DNA of 64,000 bases from GCA-2717185 sp964474755 (GTDB lineage: Bacteria; Pseudomonadota; Alphaproteobacteria; UBA8366; GCA-2717185), in assembly GCA_964474755.1 (NCBI GenBank), contig CAYYUG010000007.1, forward strand, positions 1 through 64,000, written 5' to 3'. Positions 7,120-16,263 of this stretch are shown here, piece by piece. The notes under the pieces are model-generated. The model saw only the letters and a list, made by a program, of their open reading frames with translations, made no database searches and was not told where the DNA came from. The translations under genes and the position numbers were made by a program. How positions within the stretch are numbered: the first letter of the stretch is position 1; every line of letters starts with the position of its first letter.

Positions 7120-9440
7120 TTGGGAAACCGCACGCCTTGTATCGCCCGAAACACCGTCTCCGGTGTCGCCGGCATTTTGATCTCCGTCACGCCGAGCGGT
7201 GCCAGCGCATCCACGATAGCGTTGATCACCGCTGCTGGTGCGGCGGTGGGACCAGCTTCCCCGACGGACTTCACGCCGGTCGGGTTGTGCGTGCAGTGCA
7301 CTTCGAGGATCCGTGTTTTGAAGAAGGGTAAATCGTGAGCACGTGGCAAGGCGCAGTCCATGAAACTGCCGGTCAGGAGTTGTCCGGAGGCCTGGTCGTG
7401 GTGGCTGCGTTCTAGGAGAGCCTGGCCGACACCTTGAGCGACCCCGCCCGCCAACTGGCCCTCGACCACCATCGGGTTTAGCGCGCGGCCAACATCCTGG
7501 GCCATGCTGTAGCAATCAAGAATGACTACGCCGGTTTCCGGGTCAATCACAACTTCAGCGATATGGCAGCCGTTGGGAAAGGTGCTGTTCTGCGGTGCGT
7601 AGTGATGCGACGACGTGAGCGGCCGGTCGGTAGCAATCTGGGTCAGCGTAATCATTCGATCGGTGCCGCTGATACGATAGGCGCCATTGTCGTATTCGAT
7701 ATCCTGGGCCGCGGCTTCCAATAACTTTGACGCAGCCTCGCGTCCGTTCTCGATGAGATCGTCACCAGCATTGACCAGGGCACTGCCGCCGATGGTCATC
7801 GAACGACAGGCGCCGGTTCCCATTCCCCAGGGCGTCTCATTGCTGTCGCCCTGGACGAGGCGGATACGGTCCATGGCGACGCCGAGTTTTTCAGCTAGCA
7901 TCTGGGCGTAGACGGTCTCGTGAGACTGGCCGTTCGACATAGTGCCGATGCGCGCGATGATCTCGCCTTCGGCGGTACATTCTAGGTCGGCACGGTCGGC
8001 GATGCCGGCGCCACAGGCCTCCAATAGATTGCCGTAACCGAGGCCGCGATAGAGACCCCGCGCCTCGCTATCTGCGCGCCGTGCCGCGAACCCGGCGACA
8101 TCTGCCAGTCCTTCAGCCTCCGCCATGGCAGCAGCGAAATCGCCGCTGTCATAGATCGACAAGGCCGGCGTCTGATAAGGCATTGCTGTGGAGGGCACCA
8201 AATTACGGCGGCGAAGTTCTGCCGGCGAGAGGCCCATTTCCCGCGCGGCGGTGTCGAGGAGCCGCTCGATCACGAAGACCGCTTCCGGTGCTCCGGCGCC
8301 ACGATAGGGGCAAGTTGGCATACGGTTGGTGTGGACACCCGCGATGTCGAAATCGATAGCGGGGATGTCGTAGACGCTGGTACCCATTATACGCCACATG
8401 CTCCCAGCAGTGGAGCCACGCGGGCCAAGATAGCCGCCGAGATCGGCTCGGGCACAGACCCGTAGTGCTAGAATTTTACCATCCGCATCGAAAGCGGCTT
8501 CCGCGTCGGTCGCCTGGCCACGGCCCTGATAATCGCTCAGAAATCCTTCACCGCGCTCCGCCAGCCAACGCACGGTGCGGTCGAGCTGGCGCGCTGCCCA
8601 CAGTACCAGAGCCTGCTCCGGATAAAGCGGGTTCTTGGCACCGAAGCCGCCACCGACGTCTTTGGTGATGACTCGGACGCTGTCTTCGGGCAGATGGAAA
8701 ATGTCGCGTGCCAGGGCGCGGCCAACGGTCTGCGGCTTACCTGCCGCCGCATGCATTGTATAACGCTCGGTCACCGGGTCGTAGAGACCGACATAGCCGC
8801 GCGTCTCTAACGGGTTCTGCACCAGTCGCTCGTTGTCGATGGTGACCCTTGTGATGTGGGCAGCCTTGGCGAAGCCTGCATCGGTAGCTGCAGCGTCACC
8901 AACATCGGTACTAAAGCAAACATTTCTCGGCGCCTGTTCCCATAAGGGGTCGCTGGCTTCAGCATTGCGGACGTCGAGGAGGTGGGTGCGTTCCGCATAG
9001 TCGATGAGTAATGCTTCCGCAGCATCCTTGGCCTGTTCAAGAGTTTCGGCAACGACCGCTGCGACTGGTTGGCCGAGATAGAGTACCCGGTTGTCGGCTA
9101 GGATAGGCTGCGGCTGTCCGACGCTTGGATCACCGGCTTCTGGCGTTGAAGCTATAGGGGTATCGCGTCGAGTCGGTGGCAGGCGTTCCCACGGGATGCC
9201 GCCGAGACCATCCGCCTTGACGTCCTGTCCGGTCCAGACCCCTAGCACGCCCGGCATTGATTGGGCATCTTCTGCATTGATAGAGTGGAGTGCCGCGTGA
9301 GGATAGACCGAGCGTACGACCACCATATGTGTCAATCTGTCGAAAGGTAGATCGGCGATGTAGCGTCCCTGTCCGGTTAGGAAGCGATAATCCTCAGACC
9401 GGCGGATCGGCTGGCCGATATAGCAATGTTCCGCGTCCAT
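7116..9440 (-). CDS. xanthine dehydrogenase family molybdopterin-binding subunit
   Basis: 774 residues, the usual length of the Mo-binding large subunit. The N-terminus GQPIRRSEDYRFLTGQGRYIAD starts the aldehyde oxidase a/b hammerhead domain. VGGGFGAKN is a Mo-cofactor loop, PYRGAGAPEAVFVIE is the form-II-like segment, and VKSVGEAGPTAAP near the end carries the catalytic glutamate. It lacks the cysteine motif of true form I CO dehydrogenase, so it is a hydroxylase of unknown substrate. No FAD or 2Fe-2S subunit gene of the Cox type is next to it; instead it follows a PyrD/PyrK-like pair with 16 bp between genes, so electron delivery is an open question. Confidence 0.85.
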   Translation of the reverse strand: MDAEHCYIGQPIRRSEDYRFLTGQGRYIADLPFDRLTHMVVVRSVYPHAALHSINAEDAQSMPGVLGVWTGQDVKADGLGGIPWERLPPTRRDTPIASTPEAGDPSVGQPQPILADNRVLYLGQPVAAVVAETLEQAKDAAEALLIDYAERTHLLDVRNAEASDPLWEQAPRNVCFSTDVGDAAATDAGFAKAAHITRVTIDNERLVQNPLETRGYVGLYDPVTERYTMHAAAGKPQTVGRALARDIFHLPEDSVRVITKDVGGGFGAKNPLYPEQALVLWAARQLDRTVRWLAERGEGFLSDYQGRGQATDAEAAFDADGKILALRVCARADLGGYLGPRGSTAGSMWRIMGTSVYDIPAIDFDIAGVHTNRMPTCPYRGAGAPEAVFVIERLLDTAAREMGLSPAELRRRNLVPSTAMPYQTPALSIYDSGDFAAAMAEAEGLADVAGFAARRADSEARGLYRGLGYGNLLEACGAGIADRADLECTAEGEIIARIGTMSNGQSHETVYAQMLAEKLGVAMDRIRLVQGDSNETPWGMGTGACRSMTIGGSALVNAGDDLIENGREAASKLLEAAAQDIEYDNGAYRISGTDRMITLTQIATDRPLTSSHHYAPQNSTFPNGCHIAEVVIDPETGVVILDCYSMAQDVGRALNPMVVEGQLAGGVAQGVGQALLERSHHDQASGQLLTGSFMDCALPRAHDLPFFKTRILEVHCTHNPTGVKSVGEAGPTAAPAAVINAIVDALAPLGVTEIKMPATPETVFRAIQGVRFPN

Positions 9441-9456
9441 GACGTCTTCTCTGTAA

Positions 9457-10401
9457 TCAGATGCCGGCGGCCGCCGCTATATAGGTGTCCGTTTCGAGAT
9501 CATCGTCGACTGCGCCAGTCAGGTCGCTAACTCGGGCGATACCGCGTTTGTTGCACCATTTTTCAAGATCTTCGAGGATCGAAATCATTGCGGTGGGATT
9601 GCGGAAAGAGGCGTAGCCTACTTGCACTGCGCTGGCTCCAGCCAGCATGTATTCGACAACATCTTCGGCCTTTACGATGCCACCGCAGCCTATGATCGGG
9701 ATCGAGACCGCCTTTGCGACGTGGTAGACCATCCTCAAAATAATCGGCTTGACCGCCGGCCCCGACATACCGCCCACCTTGAATCCGAGAGAGGGACGAA
9801 AACTGTTGGTGTCAATTCTCATCGACAGGATTGTGTTTGCGACGGTCAGCGCGTCAGCGCCAGCGTCCTCCGCTGCCTTGGCTATGCTGACCACATCGCC
9901 AGCATTGGGCGATAGTTTGACGATGATCGGCAGGTCTGTCGCCGCACGCACCTGACGCACAGTGTTGGCTGTGTGATCTGCATGCAACGCAAAATTACCG
10001 CCGTTCGGGTCGCGGGTCGGGCATGAGATATTTATTTCCAGCGCCTGCACGCCCGGAACACTGCAATCTGCTGCCATGGCCGCAAAGTCTTCTTCCGTTG
10101 TTGAAGTGATGCTGACGATCGTCGGAGGAATGTACTGCGTGTATTGCGGCAACAGTTCGGTCAGAAAATAGTCAAGTCCTTTACCGGGAAGACCGATACA
10201 ATTGATCATGCCACACTCGACCTCGGAGACCCGAGGAGGCGGGTTTCCATCGCGTAACTCGCGGCTGACTGTCTTTGTCATGGTCGCACCCAGCGCATTT
10301 ATATCAATGACTTGTGCCATTTCCGGCGAGAAGGTGCCAGAGGCTGGCATCACCGGATTGGGCATCTCTAAGTTACCCAGCTTGACCGAAAGGTCTACCA
10401 T
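9457..10401 (-). CDS. dihydroorotate dehydrogenase-like FMN enzyme (PyrD class 1B type)
   Basis: 314 residues with the FMN TIM barrel of class 1 dihydroorotate dehydrogenases: MPASGTFS at the N-terminus, NCIGLPGKGLDYFL, then EINISCPTRDPNGG with the likely base cysteine, IVKLSPNAGDV, GGMSGPAVKP and GCGGI near the phosphate site. The active-site loop differs from the usual NISCPNxKxGG. Its start overlaps the end of the PyrK-like gene, and the two probably form a heteromer as in class 1B enzymes. The setting between Mo hydroxylase genes, without other pyrimidine synthesis genes, suggests that it may reduce or oxidise a different dihydro-heterocycle. That is inference. Confidence 0.75.
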   Translation of the reverse strand: MVDLSVKLGNLEMPNPVMPASGTFSPEMAQVIDINALGATMTKTVSRELRDGNPPPRVSEVECGMINCIGLPGKGLDYFLTELLPQYTQYIPPTIVSITSTTEEDFAAMAADCSVPGVQALEINISCPTRDPNGGNFALHADHTANTVRQVRAATDLPIIVKLSPNAGDVVSIAKAAEDAGADALTVANTILSMRIDTNSFRPSLGFKVGGMSGPAVKPIILRMVYHVAKAVSIPIIGCGGIVKAEDVVEYMLAGASAVQVGYASFRNPTAMISILEDLEKWCNKRGIARVSDLTGAVDDDLETDTYIAAAAGI

Positions 10402-11273
10402 CCCATCGCCTCCTGCATGTCAAAGATGGGTCCGTCGACGCAGACCCGTTTGAGTGTTTTTACGCCGTCAATTTCGAAGGTCCGGACGCAGACGTAACAG
10501 GGTCCCAGGCCGCACGCCATGATCTGTTCCATCGCCACCTGCCCCGGAATACCGTGTTTGGCGCCGAGACGCTTCATCAGCATGAAAAGCCGGTTTGAGC
10601 CGCAGGTGTAGAAGGCGTCCGCGCGGCCCTGAGCGATGCGGTCTTCAATGATTGTTTCGACATTTGCGATATCGCTGCTGCCGTCCGTGTCGGTGAGTGT
10701 GACTATTTCCGCCCCAGCCTTCTCGAACAGGTCGCCGGACATGGCCAGTTCCGAGCTGCGCGCGCTCAGGATTACTGTCGCATTGACGCCGGCATCGGCG
10801 ATCATTTGCGAGATCGGTGCCAGTGTCGCCAGGCCAACACCGCGGCCCAGTACCACAACATTTTTCCACTCCGGCGCGATGGAGAAGCCGACGCCAAGAG
10901 GTCCTACGATGTTGAACGTATTGCCCGGTGTCAGCATTGCCGTACCTTTGGTGCCGCGGCCGACAGTCTTGTATAGAAACTCAAGGCGCTGCCTTTCCTT
11001 GTCGACGACATAGATGCTCTGTGGCCGGCGCAGCCACAGATCGCCTTCGTCTGGCGACGGGCAGAGCCAGTTGAAGAACTGGCCGGGTTTGGCGTTCAGC
11101 GCTTTGGGGGAGGCGGTAATGACAAGATGCTTGTATTCTTCATTGATCCAGTCGTTCGTCAGGACCGTAGTCAAGGTTTCCTCAGCTGGCGCGGTGGGCG
11201 CGTGGTCAACGAAACTGTCGTCTCCAACCACATGGGGTTTGGTGGAAAAGACAGTGTCAGACATTGAAGACAT
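10395..11273 (-). CDS. PyrK-like FAD/[2Fe-2S] electron transfer subunit
   Basis: 292 residues of the ferredoxin reductase fold. RRPQSIYVVD is the RPxS FAD-binding motif, NIVGPLGVGF the flavin/pyrophosphate loop, VVVLGRGVGLATLAPI the NAD-binding motif. The C-terminus has CGLGPCYVC plus a fourth cysteine in RVCVDGPIF, matching the PyrK [2Fe-2S] cluster. It should pass electrons between NAD(H) and the partner PyrD-like FMN protein, whose start overlaps its end. About 45 N-terminal residues precede the core. The start at 11273 has only a weak site; an ATG three codons later is equally possible. Upstream lies a 9-bp inverted repeat near the XRE regulator gene. Confidence 0.75.
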   Translation of the reverse strand: MSSMSDTVFSTKPHVVGDDSFVDHAPTAPAEETLTTVLTNDWINEEYKHLVITASPKALNAKPGQFFNWLCPSPDEGDLWLRRPQSIYVVDKERQRLEFLYKTVGRGTKGTAMLTPGNTFNIVGPLGVGFSIAPEWKNVVVLGRGVGLATLAPISQMIADAGVNATVILSARSSELAMSGDLFEKAGAEIVTLTDTDGSSDIANVETIIEDRIAQGRADAFYTCGSNRLFMLMKRLGAKHGIPGQVAMEQIMACGLGPCYVCVRTFEIDGVKTLKRVCVDGPIFDMQEAMGW

Positions 11274-11285
11274 GCGTTATTCCAA

Positions 11286-11332
11286 ATTTGTATTGTTTAA
11301 AAATTGATACTAGTACCAAAAATAATACAAAT
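11286..11332. promoter_or_regulatory. inverted-repeat operator candidate upstream of pyrK-like gene
   Basis: ATTTGTATT (11286-11294) and AATACAAAT (11324-11332) are exact reverse complements 29 bp apart. TACTAGTA at 11308-11315 is a smaller palindrome between them. The 64-bp gap lies between the XRE regulator gene and the PyrK-like gene, is very AT-rich, and could hold the promoter for the pyrK/pyrD/Mo-hydroxylase genes. Binding by the adjacent XRE protein is inferred from position. Confidence 0.5.
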
Positions 11333-11337
11333 CTAGA

Positions 11338-12222
11338 TCAACTGGCATGTTTGGCAATTAGATTGCACATGAATTCGCCTGCGGCACTACCTTTCAGCGC
11401 GCGGCGCCACATATCTTCGACAGTTTTCTCATGCAGGCTAAGAGCTTCGGGAGCGGACGTAATCATGGCGACACCGACCCGCACATTCGGCTGTGCACCG
11501 AGCCGGAAGGGGCTAACGGTCAGCATCTTGCGGTCTGGCTGGCGGAAAATTTGGAATCCGGTATGCGGCAAGGTATCGGGCACGATACCGATCTGCACGC
11601 CGATTGGCTCATCAGCCATCATACCGGCTAGATGCCGGGCCTCAGCTATCGCGAGCATGCGGCGTTTCTCCCGCTCCGCGCCGCTGAGGTCGAGACGCCC
11701 AACAAGCCCGTTGCGCAAGAACGCCTCCATCTCGGCCGCCGATAGCAAATTGACGACGCCAGGCCGGCGTTGCCGGAAGGTCGCCTTACGAGCAAAGAGC
11801 ACGTCCATGATGTCGCCAGCCTGCTCCAGCGCGGCATCGCGCTCGGGCAGATCGTCAGGAATATTCTCGCGCAGGATCGTCGCCAAGGTTTCATCGAAGG
11901 CATCGGAGGCGAGCAGATAAGAGATTGGACCGGCCAGCACAACGATATGTTCCGATGTCTCCTCGATCTGTCTCGTGCGCTCGAAATAGCTGACGGCGGA
12001 AGCGATGTATTCGACGCCGACCCCAAGCAGAGTTGGGATCGACACTTGCAGCAATTCGGCCAACTTCTCGAGCGTATCTATTTTGGCCAACTCGCCCTTC
12101 TCAAATCGATAGAGAGCAGTGCGCGAAATACCGATCCGCTTGGCCACCTCGTCAGCGCTGAGGCCGGAGCCGAGCCGGAAGGCCCGCAGTCGATTGCCGA
12201 TATCGTCGAAGCGGATCGCCAT
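11338..12222 (-). CDS. XRE family transcriptional regulator
   Basis: 294 residues. Residues about 8-62 are a lambda-repressor-like helix-turn-helix: IGNRLRAFRLGSGLSADEVA, then GISRTALYRFEKGE, then LAELLQVSIPTLLG. The remaining about 230 residues look like a sensor domain, but I do not recognise its ligand. The ATG overlaps the stop of the upstream Mo-hydroxylase gene by one base (TGATG), so regulator and enzyme are translationally coupled. It probably controls the neighbouring molybdenum hydroxylase and PyrKD-like genes. Confidence 0.85.
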   Translation of the reverse strand: MAIRFDDIGNRLRAFRLGSGLSADEVAKRIGISRTALYRFEKGELAKIDTLEKLAELLQVSIPTLLGVGVEYIASAVSYFERTRQIEETSEHIVVLAGPISYLLASDAFDETLATILRENIPDDLPERDAALEQAGDIMDVLFARKATFRQRRPGVVNLLSAAEMEAFLRNGLVGRLDLSGAEREKRRMLAIAEARHLAGMMADEPIGVQIGIVPDTLPHTGFQIFRQPDRKMLTVSPFRLGAQPNVRVGVAMITSAPEALSLHEKTVEDMWRRALKGSAAGEFMCNLIAKHAS

Positions 12223-14540
12223 CAGTCTATTGCGGCGAGTATCTCGACTGGGCTCAACGGCGATTTGGTCAGCCGAACATTAAAAGGCGACAGTGCATCC
12301 TCGATCGCCGAGATGATGGCGGCCGGTCCGGGGAATACGCCACATTCGCCGACACCCTTAACGCCCAACGGATTGAGATGCGTAGGTGTTTCGTGGTGTA
12401 TCACGTCGATCCTCGGCACTTCCGGAGCGGTGATCAGCAGATAGTCGGCGAGATTGGTCGTTTGTGGTTGGCCGTAGTTGTCGAAGTCCATCCATTCGTA
12501 CAACGCGTTGCCAATACCGTGCGCCGCGGCGCCTACGATTTGACCATCGACGATCTGCGGATGCATCACAGAACCGCAATCATGGGCCAGAACGAAGTTT
12601 TGGATGGTGACATGACCGGTTTCCGGATCGACGTCGACCTCCACGGCGGCCGATCCATTGGCATAGGTCAAATCATCGATGACGACATGCTCCGTCGCCT
12701 CCAGCCCCGGCGCAACGCCGCCCGGCAGGTTATAGCCCGGCACACCAGCGACCGACCGCGCGACTTCGCCTAGACTGACCTTCATATCAGCGACGCCGGC
12801 AACGCGGATTTCGCCGCTGACAATCTCCAGGTCTGCCTCCGAGGCCTCTAGCAGGTGGGCGGCGATCGTCAGCGCCTTCTCACGAACCTTCAACGCTGCG
12901 ACGTGGGCGGAGGAGCCAGCCGTCACTGCTTGGCGACTGTTAAAGCCGCCGATGCCAAGAATTGTCGCCGCGCTGTCGCCAGCGGTCACACTGATATTCT
13001 TCAGGTCACCGCCAAGTTGCGCCGCGACAATCTGCGCCATCATTGTTTCCGTCCCCTGTCCCATCGCGGTGGCTCCGGTTGCAACCTGCACCTGTCCCGA
13101 AGGCGCAATCCGCACGGTGGCAGATTCGAATGGACCACGGCCGGTGCCCTTGACGAAATTCGCCATACCGATACCGATATATCGGCCCTCAGCTCGCGCC
13201 GCCTGCTGCCGGGTTGGAAAATCGTCCCAACCGGCGCGTGCCAGCACATCCGCCTGGCATTTCGGGTAGTCGCCACTGTCGAGGATCACAGGTCCGCCGC
13301 CGCGGTTCTTCAGCGGTTTTGTCTTCGGCATATCGGCGCCAGAGACAAGGTTGCGCCGACGGATCTCAGCTCGGTCGATACCAAGCGATTGCGCTGCCCG
13401 GTCGAGCAGACGTTCCATTACAAACACGCCCTGTGGCTGTCCCGCGCCGCGAACCGGCGTCACCGGCACTTTGTTAGTCAACGCCAATTGCACCTTCATC
13501 GCATAGGCAGGAATTTCGTAGGGTAAGGTCACCGTGATTGCCGACTCATAGGGTAGATTGACCCCTCGTGCGGTGAATGCGCCATGATCGTGAATTAGTG
13601 ACCCACGCAATCCCAGGATCTTACCCTCGCCGTCGATCGCGATCTCGGCCTCCCAAAACTGATCACGCTCCTGTGTTGTGCCGATGAAATGCTCGCGCCG
13701 GTCCTCTATCCATTTGACAGGTCGTCGCAGGATCAATGTTGCGGCAGCGAGGGTAATGTCTTCGGGATAGAATATGAGTTTTGGTCCGAAGCCGCCGCCG
13801 AGATCGGGTGACACGACCCGCACGCTATTTTCGTCCCGCCCCAGCATGTCGCAAATTAACTGCCGTGCGGTATGTGGCGTCTGAGTTGAACTCCACAGCG
13901 TCAGCTTGTCTTCGAGTGGATCGTAGGCCGCCACATTGCCGCGGCACTCGATGGAATGACCGCCGCCACGATGCTGATGGAAACTCTCGCTGAAGACATG
14001 CGGTGCGTTAGCAAAGGCTGCGTCTGTATCACCGAACGCCATATCGAATTCGGCGAGCAGATTATGTTCGGCCCCGTCATGCACTGTCGCTGCTCCCTCG
14101 GCCAGTGCGTCACGCGCGTCGGCGACGGCCGGTAGCGGGTCGTAATCGACATCAACCAGAGCTGCGGCATCCTCGGCGATATAGCGATTATTGGCGATGA
14201 CCAGCGCAATCGGCTCACCGACATGCACGGTTTCGGCGCCAGCCAGTGCAATCCGGTTGCGGTCCTGGCGATAGCTCGGGCTCGGCAGGCCGACGACTAG
14301 TCGGTCGGTTTTCAGGAGAGGTTTCAGATCGTCGAGCGTGAGGACCGCATGAACACCGGTAACGGCCAGCGCCGCAGATTTGTCGATCCCCCGGATCTTG
14401 GCATGAGCGTAGGCACTGCGGACAAAAGCGCCTTCCAGCATGTCCGGTAGGGAAATATCATCAACGAAGCGCGCCTCTCCGCGCAGCAAGCGCTCATCCT
14501 CTAGGCGTGGAACGCTGACCCCGTAAACGCTGTCGTCCAA
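12222..14540 (-). CDS. xanthine dehydrogenase family molybdopterin-binding subunit
   Basis: About 772 residues. DSVYGVSVPRLEDERLLRGEARFVDD opens the hammerhead domain. LGGGFGPKL, RGAGQPQGVFVMERLLD and LGVKGVGECGVFPG mark the molybdenum site, with the catalytic glutamate in GVGEC. It belongs to the same broad family as the subunit at 7.1-9.4 kb but is clearly a separate paralogue. Again no FAD or iron-sulfur subunit genes adjoin it. No ATG starts the frame; TTG at 14540 has AAAGGG 6 nt upstream and is preferred, with TTG at 14555 as the alternative. Coupled to the XRE regulator gene downstream. Confidence 0.85.
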   Translation of the reverse strand: MDDSVYGVSVPRLEDERLLRGEARFVDDISLPDMLEGAFVRSAYAHAKIRGIDKSAALAVTGVHAVLTLDDLKPLLKTDRLVVGLPSPSYRQDRNRIALAGAETVHVGEPIALVIANNRYIAEDAAALVDVDYDPLPAVADARDALAEGAATVHDGAEHNLLAEFDMAFGDTDAAFANAPHVFSESFHQHRGGGHSIECRGNVAAYDPLEDKLTLWSSTQTPHTARQLICDMLGRDENSVRVVSPDLGGGFGPKLIFYPEDITLAAATLILRRPVKWIEDRREHFIGTTQERDQFWEAEIAIDGEGKILGLRGSLIHDHGAFTARGVNLPYESAITVTLPYEIPAYAMKVQLALTNKVPVTPVRGAGQPQGVFVMERLLDRAAQSLGIDRAEIRRRNLVSGADMPKTKPLKNRGGGPVILDSGDYPKCQADVLARAGWDDFPTRQQAARAEGRYIGIGMANFVKGTGRGPFESATVRIAPSGQVQVATGATAMGQGTETMMAQIVAAQLGGDLKNISVTAGDSAATILGIGGFNSRQAVTAGSSAHVAALKVREKALTIAAHLLEASEADLEIVSGEIRVAGVADMKVSLGEVARSVAGVPGYNLPGGVAPGLEATEHVVIDDLTYANGSAAVEVDVDPETGHVTIQNFVLAHDCGSVMHPQIVDGQIVGAAAHGIGNALYEWMDFDNYGQPQTTNLADYLLITAPEVPRIDVIHHETPTHLNPLGVKGVGECGVFPGPAAIISAIEDALSPFNVRLTKSPLSPVEILAAID

Positions 14541-14638
14541 GGCATACCCTTTCAACTGCCGATACCGGCATTAGAGGGGGCGATTGTCCAACAATCAATA
14601 AAAATCCCAAAAATGGGACAACCGCAGCTACCGCAAAC

Positions 14639-15616
14639 CTAAAGTAGCACTGAGGGTGCAAACAGCTCCTCCGCTGCCAATTTCCGATCCGTCATGCCCT
14701 GTTCGTAGGCATAGCGTGTCATCGCCTCAATTTCCTTGGCATTTTCCGCAACGCCATAGCGCCAGAAATCGTTGCCCATCAGTTCGCGCGCACGGGCAAA
14801 TTCGTCGACCGGCCAGGGCAACGTGGTGTGCAGGTGACCTACTTCGCTGAGATGCTCGTAGCAGATCGCTTTGGCCTCCTGGTAGGCTCGATAAACATGG
14901 ACCGGTAGCCATGGATGCTGCTCGACGATACTGCGGCGAATGGCTACCAGATGCATGATCGGGAACAAGCCAGTTTTGGCGAAATAGGTTTCTTCGTCGG
15001 CACGGTAATTTGGAAAAAGACGCACGACTTTCTCGTTGGTCTCCAGGCAGGAAGGCGCTCTGGCTGACATCATGCCGTCGAGTTCACCGCTGTCGAGCAT
15101 CCCGTTTAAGGTCGCGTCACCCGGGATCCGCTGCAAATCAATTGAGGGCGGTAGTTCGATCGCGATCCGTGGCTTGGTCAGAGGTGCTTCCTGCCCGCCA
15201 ACTCGCCAGGACATATCACTGGCTGCGACGCCGTACTCATCCTGGAGGATACCGCGAATCCATAGCGCCGCCGTCATTGGATATTCTGGCACGCCGATGA
15301 TCTTGCCTTTCATATCTTCGGGCCGGTCGATCCCTTTATCGGTCCGGATATAGATCCCAGAATGGCGAAACATCCGGGAAACGAAGGCGGGCACCGCGAC
15401 ATAGGGGTTTTCGCCACGCGCGGTGAGGGTCATGAAATTCGACATCGACAGTTCTGTGATGTCGAATTCCTGATGGCTGAGCGCGCGAGTGAACGCTTCC
15501 TCTGGTGTCATCGGGTGCGCGATCACCTCGCAGCCGGCGATCCCCACGCTGCCGTCGAAAATCGCCCGGGTCCGATCGTACGCAACCCCAGCCAAACTGA
15601 CAGTGACTTTCGCCAT
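14639..15616 (-). CDS. 4,5-dihydroxyphthalate decarboxylase-like protein (NMT1 fold)
   Basis: 325 residues without a signal peptide. The start MAKVTVSLAGVAYDRTRAI and the later GIPxYxMTAALWIRG-like stretch (GVPEYPMTAALWIRG) match proteins annotated as 4,5-dihydroxyphthalate decarboxylases, a subgroup of the NMT1/periplasmic-binding-protein fold. True decarboxylase function is known for few; many members may be cytoplasmic binding proteins. The start lies one base after the stop of the isomerase-like gene, so the two are in one operon with the flavin monooxygenase upstream. This supports a role in aromatic acid breakdown. Confidence 0.75.
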   Translation of the reverse strand: MAKVTVSLAGVAYDRTRAIFDGSVGIAGCEVIAHPMTPEEAFTRALSHQEFDITELSMSNFMTLTARGENPYVAVPAFVSRMFRHSGIYIRTDKGIDRPEDMKGKIIGVPEYPMTAALWIRGILQDEYGVAASDMSWRVGGQEAPLTKPRIAIELPPSIDLQRIPGDATLNGMLDSGELDGMMSARAPSCLETNEKVVRLFPNYRADEETYFAKTGLFPIMHLVAIRRSIVEQHPWLPVHVYRAYQEAKAICYEHLSEVGHLHTTLPWPVDEFARARELMGNDFWRYGVAENAKEIEAMTRYAYEQGMTDRKLAAEELFAPSVLL

Positions 15617-15617
15617 A

Positions 15618-16229
15618 TTATGCGGCTTTGCTGCGGTCGATTGCGGCCTTGATTAGCTCTAGCCGGTCATTGCCGAAATACATATCGTCACCATTGACGA
15701 AGAAGGTCGGCGAGCCGAAGCCACCGCGCTCGATGATTTCGTCCGTGGTCTCGAACAGCTTGCGCTTGATCCTATCGTCGCCGATCTGGGTGAAGAAATT
15801 ATCTGCATCCATGCCAGCACCGCTGACGACCTCGCGCAGCACGTCTTCCTGTGAAATATCCTTGTCATTGCACCAGTAGGCTTCGAAAAGGGCACGTGAA
15901 TAAGGCGAAATCGTCCCCTCTTCGATGGCAACGAAGGCGCCGCGCAACGCCTTGACGCTGTTCACGGGAAAGACGCTCGGTTTGATCATCTGGATACCCT
16001 GATAGGCGCTCCAATCAGCCATGTCCTTCTTGTAGTAATTGTCCTTCGGCGGCACCGGATTTTCGCGGCGCTGATAAACGCTGGGATTGACTTTGTTGAA
16101 GACGCCGCCGACGAGAAACGGCTTCCAGGTCAATTCCGCGCCGTTCTCGGCGCAGAAGGACTCGATCCGGTCGTATGCCAGGAAGGTCCAGGGGCTGGAA
16201 TAGTCAAAGAAAAATTCAATAGTGTCCAT
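15618..16229 (-). CDS. DsbA-like 2-hydroxychromene-2-carboxylate isomerase family protein
   Basis: 203 residues. MDTIEFFFDYSSPWTFLAYDRIE is the N-terminal strand and helix of the kappa-GST/HCCA isomerase group, with a serine-rich SSPW loop in place of a CxxC. GGFGSPTFFVNGDDMYFGNDR near the C-terminus holds the cis-proline and the standard end of this family. The known member isomerises 2-hydroxychromene-2-carboxylate in naphthalene degradation with glutathione as cofactor. The start at ATG 16229 is supported by the family N-terminus; a longer frame overlaps the upstream gene. Confidence 0.8.
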   Translation of the reverse strand: MDTIEFFFDYSSPWTFLAYDRIESFCAENGAELTWKPFLVGGVFNKVNPSVYQRRENPVPPKDNYYKKDMADWSAYQGIQMIKPSVFPVNSVKALRGAFVAIEEGTISPYSRALFEAYWCNDKDISQEDVLREVVSGAGMDADNFFTQIGDDRIKRKLFETTDEIIERGGFGSPTFFVNGDDMYFGNDRLELIKAAIDRSKAA

Positions 16230-16263
16230 GTCAGATTTTCCCTGTGGATGTAATTTGTGGCGA

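Noticed and set aside
12300..14300. Long open frames antisense or out of frame within the molybdenum hydroxylase genes
   Set aside because: They mirror the codon bias of the real genes, have arginine-rich composition and match no family.
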